From assembly GCA_963734295.1 (NCBI GenBank), contig CAVTGS010000025.1, forward strand, positions 1-64,000: a stretch of 64,000 nt of DNA. Direction: 5' to 3'. This DNA comes from JAEUMW01 sp963734295. Lineage in GTDB: Bacteria > Pseudomonadota > Gammaproteobacteria > Burkholderiales > JAEUMW01. A program made the translations under genes and the position numbers. The notes under the pieces are model-generated. The model saw only the letters and a list, made by a program, of their open reading frames with translations, was not told the DNA's origin and did not search any database. Below are positions 12,142 through 19,502 of this stretch, one piece after another; within the stretch, counting starts at the first letter, position 1, and the number at the start of each line of letters is the position of its first letter.

Positions 12142-12342
12142 ATGGATACCGAACTTGGCGCCTTCGAGAGGAAACTGATGCAGCTGGTGGACGTCTGTCA
12201 TCGGCTCCGCTCGGACAACGAGCGGCTGCGACACGAGCTCGACGAGAGTCGGAACGAGGTGCGTCAGTTTCAGGAGCGGATCGAGGGTGCGCGGGCACGG
12301 CTCGAAAAGCTGGTCGAACAGATTCCGGATCACACGCCATGA
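12142..12342 (+). CDS. ZapB-like small coiled-coil protein (TIGR02449-type)
   Basis: A 66-residue, strongly charged protein that is nearly all heptad-patterned helix (LRSDNERLRHELDESRNEVR). Small coiled-coil proteins directly before zapA are common in proteobacteria and are thought to assist ZapA/FtsZ at the division ring; ZapB itself is a short coiled coil. Its stop overlaps the zapA start by 4 nt (ATGA), so the two are translationally coupled. The ATG at 12142 has no Shine-Dalgarno and sits at the expected transcription start of a good promoter. A second ATG at 12178 has GAGAGGA upstream, but would cut off the first 12 residues. I keep the longer form because family members are about 65-70 residues. 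Confidence 0.7.
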   Translation: MDTELGAFERKLMQLVDVCHRLRSDNERLRHELDESRNEVRQFQERIEGARARLEKLVEQIPDHTP

Positions 12343-12650
12343 CTGCAACGTCCCGGACGCTCGATGTCACCATCATGGGGCGCGAATATCGGATCGCGTG
12401 CCCGCCCGATCAGGAAAAGGAGCTGCTGGAGGCGGTGGTCTATCTCGACCGCAAGATGCGCGAGATCCGCGAACAGGGCAAGGTCGTGGGCGTGGAGCGG
12501 ATCGCGGTGATGGCCGCGCTCAACATCGCGCACGAGTTGCTCGTAATCCGCGGCGGCGGAGCATTTGACATCGGGGACTTCAAGCGTAGAATCGGGATCA
12601 TGCAGGCGGCCATCGATGGCGCGCTACACGATCGGGAGGAGCGAGCCTGA
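12339..12650 (+). CDS. zapA: Cell division protein ZapA
   Basis: A 103-residue ZapA-family protein (PF05164), which binds FtsZ at midcell and promotes bundling of its filaments. The N-terminal domain carries TLDVTIMGREYRIACPPDQEKELLEAVVYLD, the conserved pattern in which a peptide-like strand is followed by a helix containing LxxAaxxLdxkm. A second helix (RIAVMAALNIAHELL) is the usual dimer region, followed by a C-terminal coiled coil. It overlaps the upstream coiled-coil gene by 4 nt. The 6S RNA gene follows immediately, the arrangement known in many beta- and gammaproteobacteria. Confidence 0.93.
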   Translation: MTATSRTLDVTIMGREYRIACPPDQEKELLEAVVYLDRKMREIREQGKVVGVERIAVMAALNIAHELLVIRGGGAFDIGDFKRRIGIMQAAIDGALHDREERA

Positions 12651-12659
12651 TCGAGCAAA

Positions 12660-12842
12660 GTCCATGTCCCCTGCGGTGTCGCCTGGACCATAGACTCTTT
12701 GAACCAATATATCTTTTCTGGTTGCGGACTCAAGCAGCGCTGTTGTGCGACTCCGAATCGGATTTGCCTGATGCGTTCGGAAAGCGACCACTCTTGAACC
12801 CTAGGTTCAAGATGCCGGTCCGGTGGCATTCGCGGGGGGCGC
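12660..12842 (+). ncRNA. ssrS: 6S RNA
   Basis: Directly downstream of zapA, the usual locus. The 5' end (about 12668-12688, cccctgcggtgtcgcctgg) pairs with the 3' end (about 12818-12839, ccggtggcattcgcgggg) to form the closing stem. The 3' arm contains CTTGAACCCTAGGTTCAAG, the same self-complementary element found near the 3' end of E. coli 6S RNA. Length is about 180 nt. 6S RNA binds sigma70 RNA polymerase and acts as a promoter mimic in stationary phase. Ends are estimated from pairing. Confidence 0.85.
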
Positions 12843-12878
12843 CCCCTCACTGAGGTACGCGGGCGCAGTTTCATGCAG

Positions 12879-12913
12879 GAAGAAAAAAAGCGGCGCGAGC
12901 CGCTTTTTTCTTC
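12879..12913. terminator. Bidirectional rho-independent terminator
   Basis: gaagaaaaaaagcggc, a 4-nt loop, then gccgcttttttcttc: a perfect stem with A and T tracts on either side. It can stop 6S/zapA transcripts from the left and the minus-strand PilZ-like gene from the right. Confidence 0.9.
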
Positions 12914-12946
12914 GACGCGCGAGCGCGTCGCGATGGCGTTCTCCGA

Positions 12947-14473
12947 TTACGAGGGCGCGCGCGGCTCGATGCGATAGCGGGCGATATCGAAGTCGTCGCC
13001 GCCCTCGACGAATCCGACCGGCGCGAGCGCATAGGCGACACCGCGCGCCACCAGCTCCATCCCGAGCCGCGACGAGAATGCGCCGGCCTCCATCACCAAA
13101 TCCACTTCGCCCGAACACTTGAGGTTGAGGCCGAGTACCGCGGCGTTCGGGAAATGGTCGGCCGGATTCGCGGAGATCGGCGCTCCTGCAGCCACGAGGT
13201 GCACCGGAATGGCAGCCTTCGAAAAGGACTCGATGCCGACGTGGCACTGCCTGTTCTCGTCCCGCGACATGCGCCGGATCACGCCGACCCCCCAGACCGG
13301 TGCCGCTTCGGGCTTGATGGCAACGAGGCTCCCCACGCGCACCCAGTCGCCTTTCACGTGCGAGATCACCGCACCGTAGCCGCCGCGGCTCACGTTCTCG
13401 GCGATCCAGCTTTCGGTGACCTCGTCGACGAACGGACCGCCGACGTACCCTTGCAGCGCATCGAGCAGGCCCTGAAACCCCGGTACCACGTTGACGCGCG
13501 CCATCGCGGCATGGCGCTCTGATTCCCGCGTCGGCGGAATCGCGGACCAGTACAGGGTCAAGTGCTGTGCCACCTCACGCACCATGCGCGGCTCGTAGCC
13601 GCCGAATGCGGTGCCGTCGGCCGCACCTTGCTGCGCGAGGTCCTTGCTGATACGTTCGAGATGCGGCAGGGCACCGTGGCTCGCGAGGTAGCGCACCGAT
13701 GAGCCGTCGTCCTCGGGACACACCCGGCGCGGCGGACGTTCGCCGGCAAGGGCGAAACTGTGGGTGACATCGGCGCCGCGCGCGGCTTCGATCGGCACGA
13801 ACTCGGCGCATCTCGACACCAGGTGCGCCGCGATCTCCAGTTGCAGCGGCATCAGGCTGCCGGGGGACGAGACATCGAGCAGCAGCATCTTGACGAGTTC
13901 GCGTTCGACCGTGGAACGACCCGCCTGACCCGGATGGAGCGTGACCTCCTTCCGCGCGAAGCCGCGCGCCTGCGCGACCTGATAGATGCGCGCCGCCTCC
14001 TGCCACAGGCGACCGTCGACCCGGCCATGGCGCAGGAGCACCCACTTCATCTCCTTGCGCAGTGCGCGCATGGCGTGACAGCCCATCACCGGCGCGCGTA
14101 ACTGCAGCGCCCCCCCGCCGCTCGCACCGGCGTCGTACTCCATCATGCAGAGCTGATAGGCCACCGCCAGTTGATGCCACAGGCGATGGGCCGCGTTCCA
14201 CAGGCGCTGTTCCCGCACTGCCGGCAGACGCCCGCTGCGGCCGTAATCGCGGGCGACACGCCGCTCCAGCAGGGTCGCCGCTTCTGCGAAGACGCCGATC
14301 GACTCGAAGCGCCGGTCGAGTCGAACCTCCGGCAACGCCGTCAAGGTTTCGATCCATTCGACGATCTGTTCGAGCGAGCGAACGGCGTCGCCCGCGGGAA
14401 GCTCCGAGACGAGTCGTCTCGCCTCTTTCGGGTCTGCGGGCCGGTGATCGGCCCGCTTGGCGATTCTAAGCAT
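12947..14473 (-). CDS. Conserved hypothetical protein with C-terminal PilZ-like domain
   Basis: 508 residues, no signal peptide and no membrane segment. The long N-terminal part (about residues 1-330) is helical and unrecognised. Near residue 365-415 it has TESWIAENVSRGGYGAVI followed by DWVRVGSLVAI and WGVGVIRRMSRDE. The N-x-S-x-x-G pattern followed by a VG(V)R-type strand resembles a PilZ domain, so c-di-GMP binding is possible, but the upstream RxxxR motif is not clear. A few betaproteobacteria carry similar large cytoplasmic proteins of unknown role. It is monocistronic, bounded by a strong terminator on the left and an EVE-domain gene divergent on the right. Confidence 0.55.
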   Translation of the reverse strand: MLRIAKRADHRPADPKEARRLVSELPAGDAVRSLEQIVEWIETLTALPEVRLDRRFESIGVFAEAATLLERRVARDYGRSGRLPAVREQRLWNAAHRLWHQLAVAYQLCMMEYDAGASGGGALQLRAPVMGCHAMRALRKEMKWVLLRHGRVDGRLWQEAARIYQVAQARGFARKEVTLHPGQAGRSTVERELVKMLLLDVSSPGSLMPLQLEIAAHLVSRCAEFVPIEAARGADVTHSFALAGERPPRRVCPEDDGSSVRYLASHGALPHLERISKDLAQQGAADGTAFGGYEPRMVREVAQHLTLYWSAIPPTRESERHAAMARVNVVPGFQGLLDALQGYVGGPFVDEVTESWIAENVSRGGYGAVISHVKGDWVRVGSLVAIKPEAAPVWGVGVIRRMSRDENRQCHVGIESFSKAAIPVHLVAAGAPISANPADHFPNAAVLGLNLKCSGEVDLVMEAGAFSSRLGMELVARGVAYALAPVGFVEGGDDFDIARYRIEPRAPS

Positions 14474-14616
14474 GCTTTGCCTCGCTTCGTTTGACGCCCT
14501 TTTCGGGCGATTTGCAGGGATGACGAGGCGCCGGATCGGCAGTTATCGTGCCATTGGGGAGCGAGAGGGACCGATGCCGTTAGACTACGAGATGCGAGAA
14601 TCACGGGAGATCGCTC

Positions 14617-15078
14617 ATGCAGTACTGGCTCATGAAATCCGAACCGGACGTGTACGGCATCGACGACCTCGCCGCGGCGCCGAATGCCACCACCGCGTGG
14701 TGGGGGGTGCGCAACTATCAGGCACGGAACTTCATGCGCGACCGCATGCAGCTCGCCGATCGGGCGTTCTTTTACCACTCGAGTTGCGCCGAACCCGGCA
14801 TCGCGGGCATCGTCGAGGTGGCGAGCCGTGCCTACCCGGACGAGACCCAGTTCGATCCCGCGGGCGACTACTACGATCCGAAGGCGACGCGCGAGCATCC
14901 GCGCTGGTTCCACGTCGACGTGAAGCTCGTGCGGAAGACGCGGCTCATGCCCCTGACAGAATTGCGCAGTCATCCGGAACTCGCCGCCATGCGCGTCCTG
15001 CAGCGCGGCAATCGGCTATCGATCACGCCCGTGGACCCTGGGGCGTGGCGGTTCATCCTGCGATTGCTGGGCGCGTGA
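14617..15078 (+). CDS. EVE domain-containing protein
   Basis: 153 residues that are almost entirely one EVE domain (PF01878): MQYWLMKSEPDVYGIDDL at the start, TAWWGVRNYQARNFMRD, the DRAFFYHSSC strand and GIAGIVEVASRAYPD. The PUA-like fold binds modified bases in DNA or RNA through an aromatic cage; the biological target in bacteria is mostly unknown. The start ATG has GGGAG about 8 nt upstream. It is divergent from the PilZ-like gene and 54 bp before the TauE-type gene on the same strand. An HNH nuclease gene is nearby, but conserved housekeeping neighbours argue against a restriction island. Confidence 0.9.
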   Translation: MQYWLMKSEPDVYGIDDLAAAPNATTAWWGVRNYQARNFMRDRMQLADRAFFYHSSCAEPGIAGIVEVASRAYPDETQFDPAGDYYDPKATREHPRWFHVDVKLVRKTRLMPLTELRSHPELAAMRVLQRGNRLSITPVDPGAWRFILRLLGA

Positions 15079-15132
15079 AGACCGCTTCCGGCACGATCGC
15101 AGCAGTTCCCGTCGCGACCGGCGGGTGCAGGC

Positions 15133-15930
15133 GTGGATAGCTTCTCGGTCGGTTATCTGCTGCTCGGCGCGCTGGCGGGATTTCTCGCGGGGTTGCTCGG
15201 CATCGGCGGTGGTCTGGTCCAGGTGCCGGTGCTGGTGTTCCTCTTCGGCCTGCAGCAATTTGCGCCGGAGCACGTCCTGCATCTCGCGCTCGGCACGGCG
15301 ATGGCGAGCATCCTCTTCACCGCCGCCTCGAGTACGCGCGCGCACCACGTCCACGGCGCCGTGAATTGGGTCATCGTGCGAGGCATGGCGCCCGGCATTG
15401 CCTGCGGCGTCGCAGTGGCGGCGGTGATCGCGGGTCGGCTCGAGACCCGCTATCTCGCGATGTTCTTCACCGCGTTCGTGTACTACGCGGCGACCCAGCT
15501 CATTCTCAACCTGCGTCCGCAAGCGACGCGCACCCTCCCGGGGGCAGGGGGCATGTTCACGGCGGGTGCCCTGATCGGCGGCATCTCGAGCCTGGTGGCG
15601 GCGGGCGGTGCGCTCCTGTCCGTGCCCTGGATGACTTGGTGCAACGTGCGTCTGCACGAGGCGATCGGCACCGCCGCCGCCATCGGGTTTCCGATCGCCA
15701 TCGCCGGCACCTTGGGCTACATCGCGAACGGCTGGGGCGAGGCGCGCCTGCCGCCATGGAGCCTCGGCTATGTCTATCTACCGGCGCTCTTCTGGCTCGT
15801 GGTGGCGAGCATGGCGATGGCGCCGCTCGGTGCGAAGCTCGCTCATCGGACCTCCACGCGGAAACTCAGAACGCTATTCGCGATCCTGCTCTACGTGCTG
15901 GCCACCCGCATGCTGGTGACGCTGGTCTAG
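15133..15930 (+). CDS. TauE/SafE-family sulfite/organosulfonate exporter
   Basis: 265 residues, GTG start, with about eight transmembrane helices. Two homologous halves (PF01925) each begin with a glycine-rich helix: GFLAGLLGIGGGLVQVPVLVF at residues 16-36 and ALIGGISSLVAAGGALLSVP near 150-170. Family members export sulfite, sulfoacetate or related anions across the inner membrane; the substrate here is not fixed by sequence. In a possible sulfur-oxidising autotroph, sulfite export would fit, but no sulfur oxidation gene is in the window. The stop lies 4 bp from the convergent HNH gene. Confidence 0.85.
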   Translation: MDSFSVGYLLLGALAGFLAGLLGIGGGLVQVPVLVFLFGLQQFAPEHVLHLALGTAMASILFTAASSTRAHHVHGAVNWVIVRGMAPGIACGVAVAAVIAGRLETRYLAMFFTAFVYYAATQLILNLRPQATRTLPGAGGMFTAGALIGGISSLVAAGGALLSVPWMTWCNVRLHEAIGTAAAIGFPIAIAGTLGYIANGWGEARLPPWSLGYVYLPALFWLVVASMAMAPLGAKLAHRTSTRKLRTLFAILLYVLATRMLVTLV

Positions 15931-15934
15931 CTAG

Positions 15935-16312
15935 CTAGTCGGGATCTCTCGTCTTGAGCCGGGCTTTCAAGTCGGCGAAGGGCTGGTGTGTCGCCGCAGT
16001 CACTTCACTGCGCCCCGGCACCTCCGGCTGCCGGCCTTGCTCGGTGAGGAGACGCTGGTGCTCGTTCTCGTGGCAATAGGTGCACAGGAGCTCCCAGTTG
16101 CTGCCGTCGGGCGGGTTGTTGTCGTGGTTGTGGTCGCGGTGATGGACCTCCAGCAACTGCAGGTTGGCGTGGGTGAACTCGCGGCCGCAGCGCCCGCATA
16201 TCCACGGGTAGATGCTGAGCGCCTGCTCGCGGTAACCCTTGGCGCGCTCTTCGCGCGCGCGCCGCGCTTCAGCGACGACGCGGTCGAGTCGGGCGTGGTC
16301 GGGTTTGGACAT
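15935..16312 (-). CDS. YajD-family HNH nuclease
   Basis: About 125 residues. The HNH core is complete: CGRCGREF (zinc pair), LLEVHHRDHNHDNNPPDGSNWELLCTYCHENEH (second zinc pair and the catalytic His-Asn-His region). This is the layout of YajD-type small HNH proteins, whose cellular role is unknown. I chose the ATG at 16312 because GGAGGAA lies just upstream; an earlier in-frame ATG at 16336 lacks a good ribosome site. Charged helices flank the core. It is single-copy and sits next to sua5. Confidence 0.85.
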   Translation of the reverse strand: MSKPDHARLDRVVAEARRAREERAKGYREQALSIYPWICGRCGREFTHANLQLLEVHHRDHNHDNNPPDGSNWELLCTYCHENEHQRLLTEQGRQPEVPGRSEVTAATHQPFADLKARLKTRDPD

Positions 16313-16349
16313 TGGGTTCCTCCGCTTCGTACTCACTGCAACGCGAACG

Positions 16350-16362
16350 TTTCACTTCACGG
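16350..16362. repeat. Short TTCAC-type repeat (tttcacttcacgg)
   Basis: This sequence shares the exact 12-mer tttcacttcacg with 28066-28077 and resembles the triple cttcacgc unit at 53352-53376. All three lie at gene ends. Confidence 0.5.
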
Positions 16363-17361
16363 CTCGTCGTCGGCGAGGTCCCGGCGTGCCGCCCGCGCCA
16401 GCCGATCGCGCACGGCCAGCCATTCGGGCGCATCGGGCACCGCCTCGACCAGAATCACGTCGACACCGGCCTCGTCCAGCGTGCGCAAGGCGCGGTACAT
16501 CACGTGCGCGTATTCCGGTGCGGAGCCCGGCGCCCGCAGCTCGATCACGCCCGGGGAGCGAGGCGCCGGTTGCCGAGAAAAGACCGCCACCCGACGCCCC
16601 GCCTGCACTTCGGTCTGCACCGTTTCTGCAAGGCTTCGTGCATCGACCAGAACCATTGTCGTCCGTGGCGCGTAGTGAGCGGCCAGCCGCCCCGGCGCCC
16701 GCGGTGCGTCGGCCCCGGCGGGAAGGATCTCGCGCCCGATGACCTCGGCGATCGCGGCGAGTCCGATGCCGCCCGGACGCAGCAGGCGCGGCAGCAGTCC
16801 ACTCACGTCGACGATGGTCGACTCGATGCCCACCGCGCATCGGCCGCCATCCAGAATCAAGTCCACATCGTCCCCCAGTTCCGCCAGCACGTGCGTCACG
16901 GAGGTCGGCGACAGCCGCCCGAAGCGATTCGCTGACGGTGCCGCGATGCCGCCGCCGAACGCGTGCAGCAAATCGAGCGCGAGCGAATGATAGGGAACGC
17001 GCAGGCCGACCGTATCCTGGCCGCCGGTGACCGCGTCGAGCACCCCGTCCGCGCGTTTCAGCACCAAGGTCAGCGGACCCGGCCAGAACGCTGCGGCGAG
17101 GCGCGCGGCGGGCTCCGAAACGGCGGCGGCCCAATGCAGAAGATGGTTCGCGTCGGGAATGTGGACGATTACCGGATGATCGGCCGGCCGCCGCTTGACC
17201 GCGAAGATGCGCCGCACCGCTGCCTCGTTGCTCGCGTCCGCGCCGAGCCCGTAGACCGTTTCGGTGGGAAACGCGACCAGCCCGCCGCGGCGCAGGATGG
17301 CGACTGCGCGGGTGATCGCGTGATCGGTGGCGAGTGGCGCGTCACGCATTGCCGTCCCCAC
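16357..17361 (-). CDS. L-threonylcarbamoyladenylate synthase (Sua5/TsaC)
   Basis: 334 residues, the long Sua5 form with a YrdC domain plus a C-terminal Sua5 domain. It makes threonylcarbamoyl-AMP from threonine, bicarbonate and ATP for the t6A37 modification of tRNAs. The YrdC half shows GGLVAFPTETVYGLGADA, KRRPADHPVIVHI, FWPGPLTLVLKR and APSANRFGRLSPTSVTHV; the linker is followed by APGRLAAHYAPRT (the Sua5 hallmark). The C-terminal half is shorter and less conserved. Two ATG codons (17361 and 17349) are possible. It follows purC by 12 bp on the same strand, a common betaproteobacterial arrangement. Confidence 0.93.
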   Translation of the reverse strand: MGTAMRDAPLATDHAITRAVAILRRGGLVAFPTETVYGLGADASNEAAVRRIFAVKRRPADHPVIVHIPDANHLLHWAAAVSEPAARLAAAFWPGPLTLVLKRADGVLDAVTGGQDTVGLRVPYHSLALDLLHAFGGGIAAPSANRFGRLSPTSVTHVLAELGDDVDLILDGGRCAVGIESTIVDVSGLLPRLLRPGGIGLAAIAEVIGREILPAGADAPRAPGRLAAHYAPRTTMVLVDARSLAETVQTEVQAGRRVAVFSRQPAPRSPGVIELRAPGSAPEYAHVMYRALRTLDEAGVDVILVEAVPDAPEWLAVRDRLARAARRDLADDEP

Positions 17362-17373
17362 AGCGCGCGCCCT

Positions 17374-18276
17374 TCACGTGGTGAGCAGCCGCAGCGCTTC
17401 CCCGTACTTCGCCGCGGTCTTCTCGACGATGTCGAGCGGCAGCGAGGGGCCGGGCGGGGCTTTGTTCCAGTGAACCGACTCCAGCCAGTCGCGCACGAAC
17501 TGCTTGTCGAAGCTGGGTGGGCTCGAGCCCACTGCGTAGAGGTTCCGGGGCCAGAACCGCGAGGAGTCGGGCGTCAGCACCTCGTCGATCAGATACAGGC
17601 TGCCGGCGCGATCGAGACCGAACTCGAACTTGGTATCCGCGATGAGGATGCCCTTCGTGTCCGCGTAGTCCGCGGCCTCCGCGTAAAGCTGCACCGAGAC
17701 ATCGCGCACGCGGGCGGCCAGTGTCGGCCCGATCGCCTGCTCCACTGCGGCGAAGGCGATGTTCTCGTCGTGCGCGCCCGCCGGGGCCTTGCTGGCGGGC
17801 GTGAAGATCGGTCCCGGCAGCTTCGCCGCTTCCTGCAATCCCGCGGGCAGCGGGATGCCGCAGATCGCACCGGTGCGGTGGTAGTCCTTCCAGCCCGAGC
17901 CCGCGATGTAGCCTCGGACCACTGCTTCGATCGGCAACGGCGCGAGGCGCTTCACAACGAACGACCGGCCGGCGACCTGCGCGCGTTCCGACGGCGCCAC
18001 GACAGACGCCGGATCGATACCGGTCAGGTGATTCGGCACCACGTGCGCGAGCTTGTCGAACCAGAAGGCGGAGAGCGCGGTAAGCACATGTCCCTTGCCC
18101 GGAATCGGTGTCGGCAGCACCACGTCGAACGCCGAGAGCCGGTCGGTCTGCACGACGAGCAGCTGGTCGTCGTCGACCGCGTAGAGGTCGCGCACCTTGC
18201 CCCGGTGCAGCAAAGGCAGGCTCTCGAGCCTCGACTCGAAGAGCGGTGGCGCAGCCGGATCGTCCATGTCGATCAT
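17374..18276 (-). CDS. purC: Phosphoribosylaminoimidazole-succinocarboxamide synthase
   Basis: 300 residues, the longer PurC form typical of many proteobacteria. It joins CAIR and aspartate to make SAICAR in purine synthesis. Motifs: LLHRGKVRDLYAVDDDQLLVVQTDRLSAFDVV (GKVRDLY ATP site), VVRGYIAGSGWKDY, ILIADTKFEFGLD and LIDEVLTPDSSRFWP. The start is one of two in-frame ATGs (18276 or 18267). It is separated from purK/purE, which lie 5 kb away on the same strand, by the SRPBCC, TPR and propeller genes; in related genomes these pur genes are usually adjacent. Confidence 0.95.
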   Translation of the reverse strand: MIDMDDPAAPPLFESRLESLPLLHRGKVRDLYAVDDDQLLVVQTDRLSAFDVVLPTPIPGKGHVLTALSAFWFDKLAHVVPNHLTGIDPASVVAPSERAQVAGRSFVVKRLAPLPIEAVVRGYIAGSGWKDYHRTGAICGIPLPAGLQEAAKLPGPIFTPASKAPAGAHDENIAFAAVEQAIGPTLAARVRDVSVQLYAEAADYADTKGILIADTKFEFGLDRAGSLYLIDEVLTPDSSRFWPRNLYAVGSSPPSFDKQFVRDWLESVHWNKAPPGPSLPLDIVEKTAAKYGEALRLLTT

Positions 18277-18301
18277 CACGCGTCGGCGAAAGAAGCGCGC
18301 G

Positions 18302-18823
18302 TCACTTCTCGACCATCTTCTGCAGGTTCGCGAGGCCCGACTGGTACACGCCCGTGATCGCCTTGACGGCAGCCTCGTCGTCCTGGCCGGGCGGTGGATC
18401 ATTGTTCGGATAGGCCCGGTAGAACGCGCCGCGCCATTCGACGATGGCCTTGCCGCCGTCGGCGGGTTTCACGGAGAGGGTGGAGCTGTAGTTCGTGACC
18501 GGCAGCGCGCCGCCGTCTGCCGCGCGGTACTTGTAGGTCATCTTCTCGGCGCTGTAGTCCTCCAGTGTCTCGACGATCTTGCCGCCGTCCTTGAGCGTGA
18601 GCGTGCGCACCGAACCGACCTCGTTGCCCTTGGTCGCCGGGCTCTGGGCCACCGCAGGATGCCACATGGCGAGCGCGTCGAAATCCTTGATCGCGTCCCA
18701 GGCCTTCTGCGGGCTGGCGTTCAACGTGACGGACTCGGTGACCTTCTGCCGCGTCGGGCCGTGGGCGAGGGTAAGGGTGGGCAGCGCCAGACAGAGCGCG
18801 AGGGCCGGGATTGCGATGCGCAT
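18302..18823 (-). CDS. Secreted SRPBCC (START-like) family protein
   Basis: 173 residues with a clear signal peptide (MRIAIPALALCLALPTLTLAHG). The mature part is a polyketide cyclase/SRPBCC fold: KVTESVTLNASPQKAWDAIKDFDALAMWHPAV, GSVRTLTLKDGGKIVETLEDYS, then NYSSTLSVKP and a long C-terminal helix. Such proteins bind small hydrophobic ligands; the ligand is unknown. It lies 25 bp upstream of purC on the same strand and so may share its transcript, but it has no evident link to purine synthesis. Confidence 0.8.
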   Translation of the reverse strand: MRIAIPALALCLALPTLTLAHGPTRQKVTESVTLNASPQKAWDAIKDFDALAMWHPAVAQSPATKGNEVGSVRTLTLKDGGKIVETLEDYSAEKMTYKYRAADGGALPVTNYSSTLSVKPADGGKAIVEWRGAFYRAYPNNDPPPGQDDEAAVKAITGVYQSGLANLQKMVEK

Positions 18824-19502
18824 CGATGACTCCTGAAGTTGGAAAGCAAATACGGCGGAGGGCGTGCCTCTATTTCTTGGCTAGTTTGCACCGGATCGTG
18901 TCATGGCGGCCCCCTGTGAGTAGCGCCACTGTTTTTGATGTTCCGATGTTCACGCAAGTTGATGGCGTGAGGTGATGTTAGGGCCGGACACAGCTGCTTG
19001 TCATCATGCCTGTTGGCGCGAAATGCCGCACCAACAGCCACGATTGAGCGTATCGACTCTCCACCGCGTCCAGGGTGCGCTTCGCCAGGCTGCATAGAGC
19101 CGCAGCCTGCCCTTGACCCGGCTCCGAGTCACCGAGACCATCACGCTCGCGACCATTCATGACAGCAAGTCCCACCAAACCCAGCAGCCTCCGGGCTTCT
19201 GTCGAACATCACTCTTGATGACCAAATTTTATTCACGTCGTGATGGCATTCGGAACAGTCCATCATCTATTGTGACTATCCAAACAATCATAGCTTTACG
19301 GACCAAGCCATCAACTTGCTTGACCAAGTAGGTCGTTTTCCCCATCAAAATTGTTGACCGTGCTCACCCTGCATACGCGGCATGGATCACCAGGAATCCC
19401 GCGATTCGAATCACCGAGGCCGCACAGATATCGCGAAGGGGATTATCTTGACTCGCTTCGTGCCCCCGATTCGCCGAAGCACGTCAACACCGGGTGGTTG
19501 TG
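18824..19502. other. Non-coding, AT-richer stretch
   Basis: About 680 bp with no supported gene. From 19190 to 19360 the base composition drops well below the flanks. A short plus-strand frame (about 19243-19350) reads like the tail of a protein, but no start, domain or full gene is visible, so it may be a remnant. No tRNA, att-like repeat or transposase was seen. Confidence 0.6.

Noticed and set aside
15935..16312. HNH nuclease plus EVE protein as a restriction/modification island
   Set aside because: Genes are separated, convergent and in a housekeeping setting; no methyltransferase or restriction subunit.
19380..19440. A gattcgaatc stretch resembling a tRNA T-loop beside the foreign-looking region
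   Set aside because: No cloverleaf could be folded and the flanks do not pair as a T-stem; no matching att repeat was seen at the other edge.
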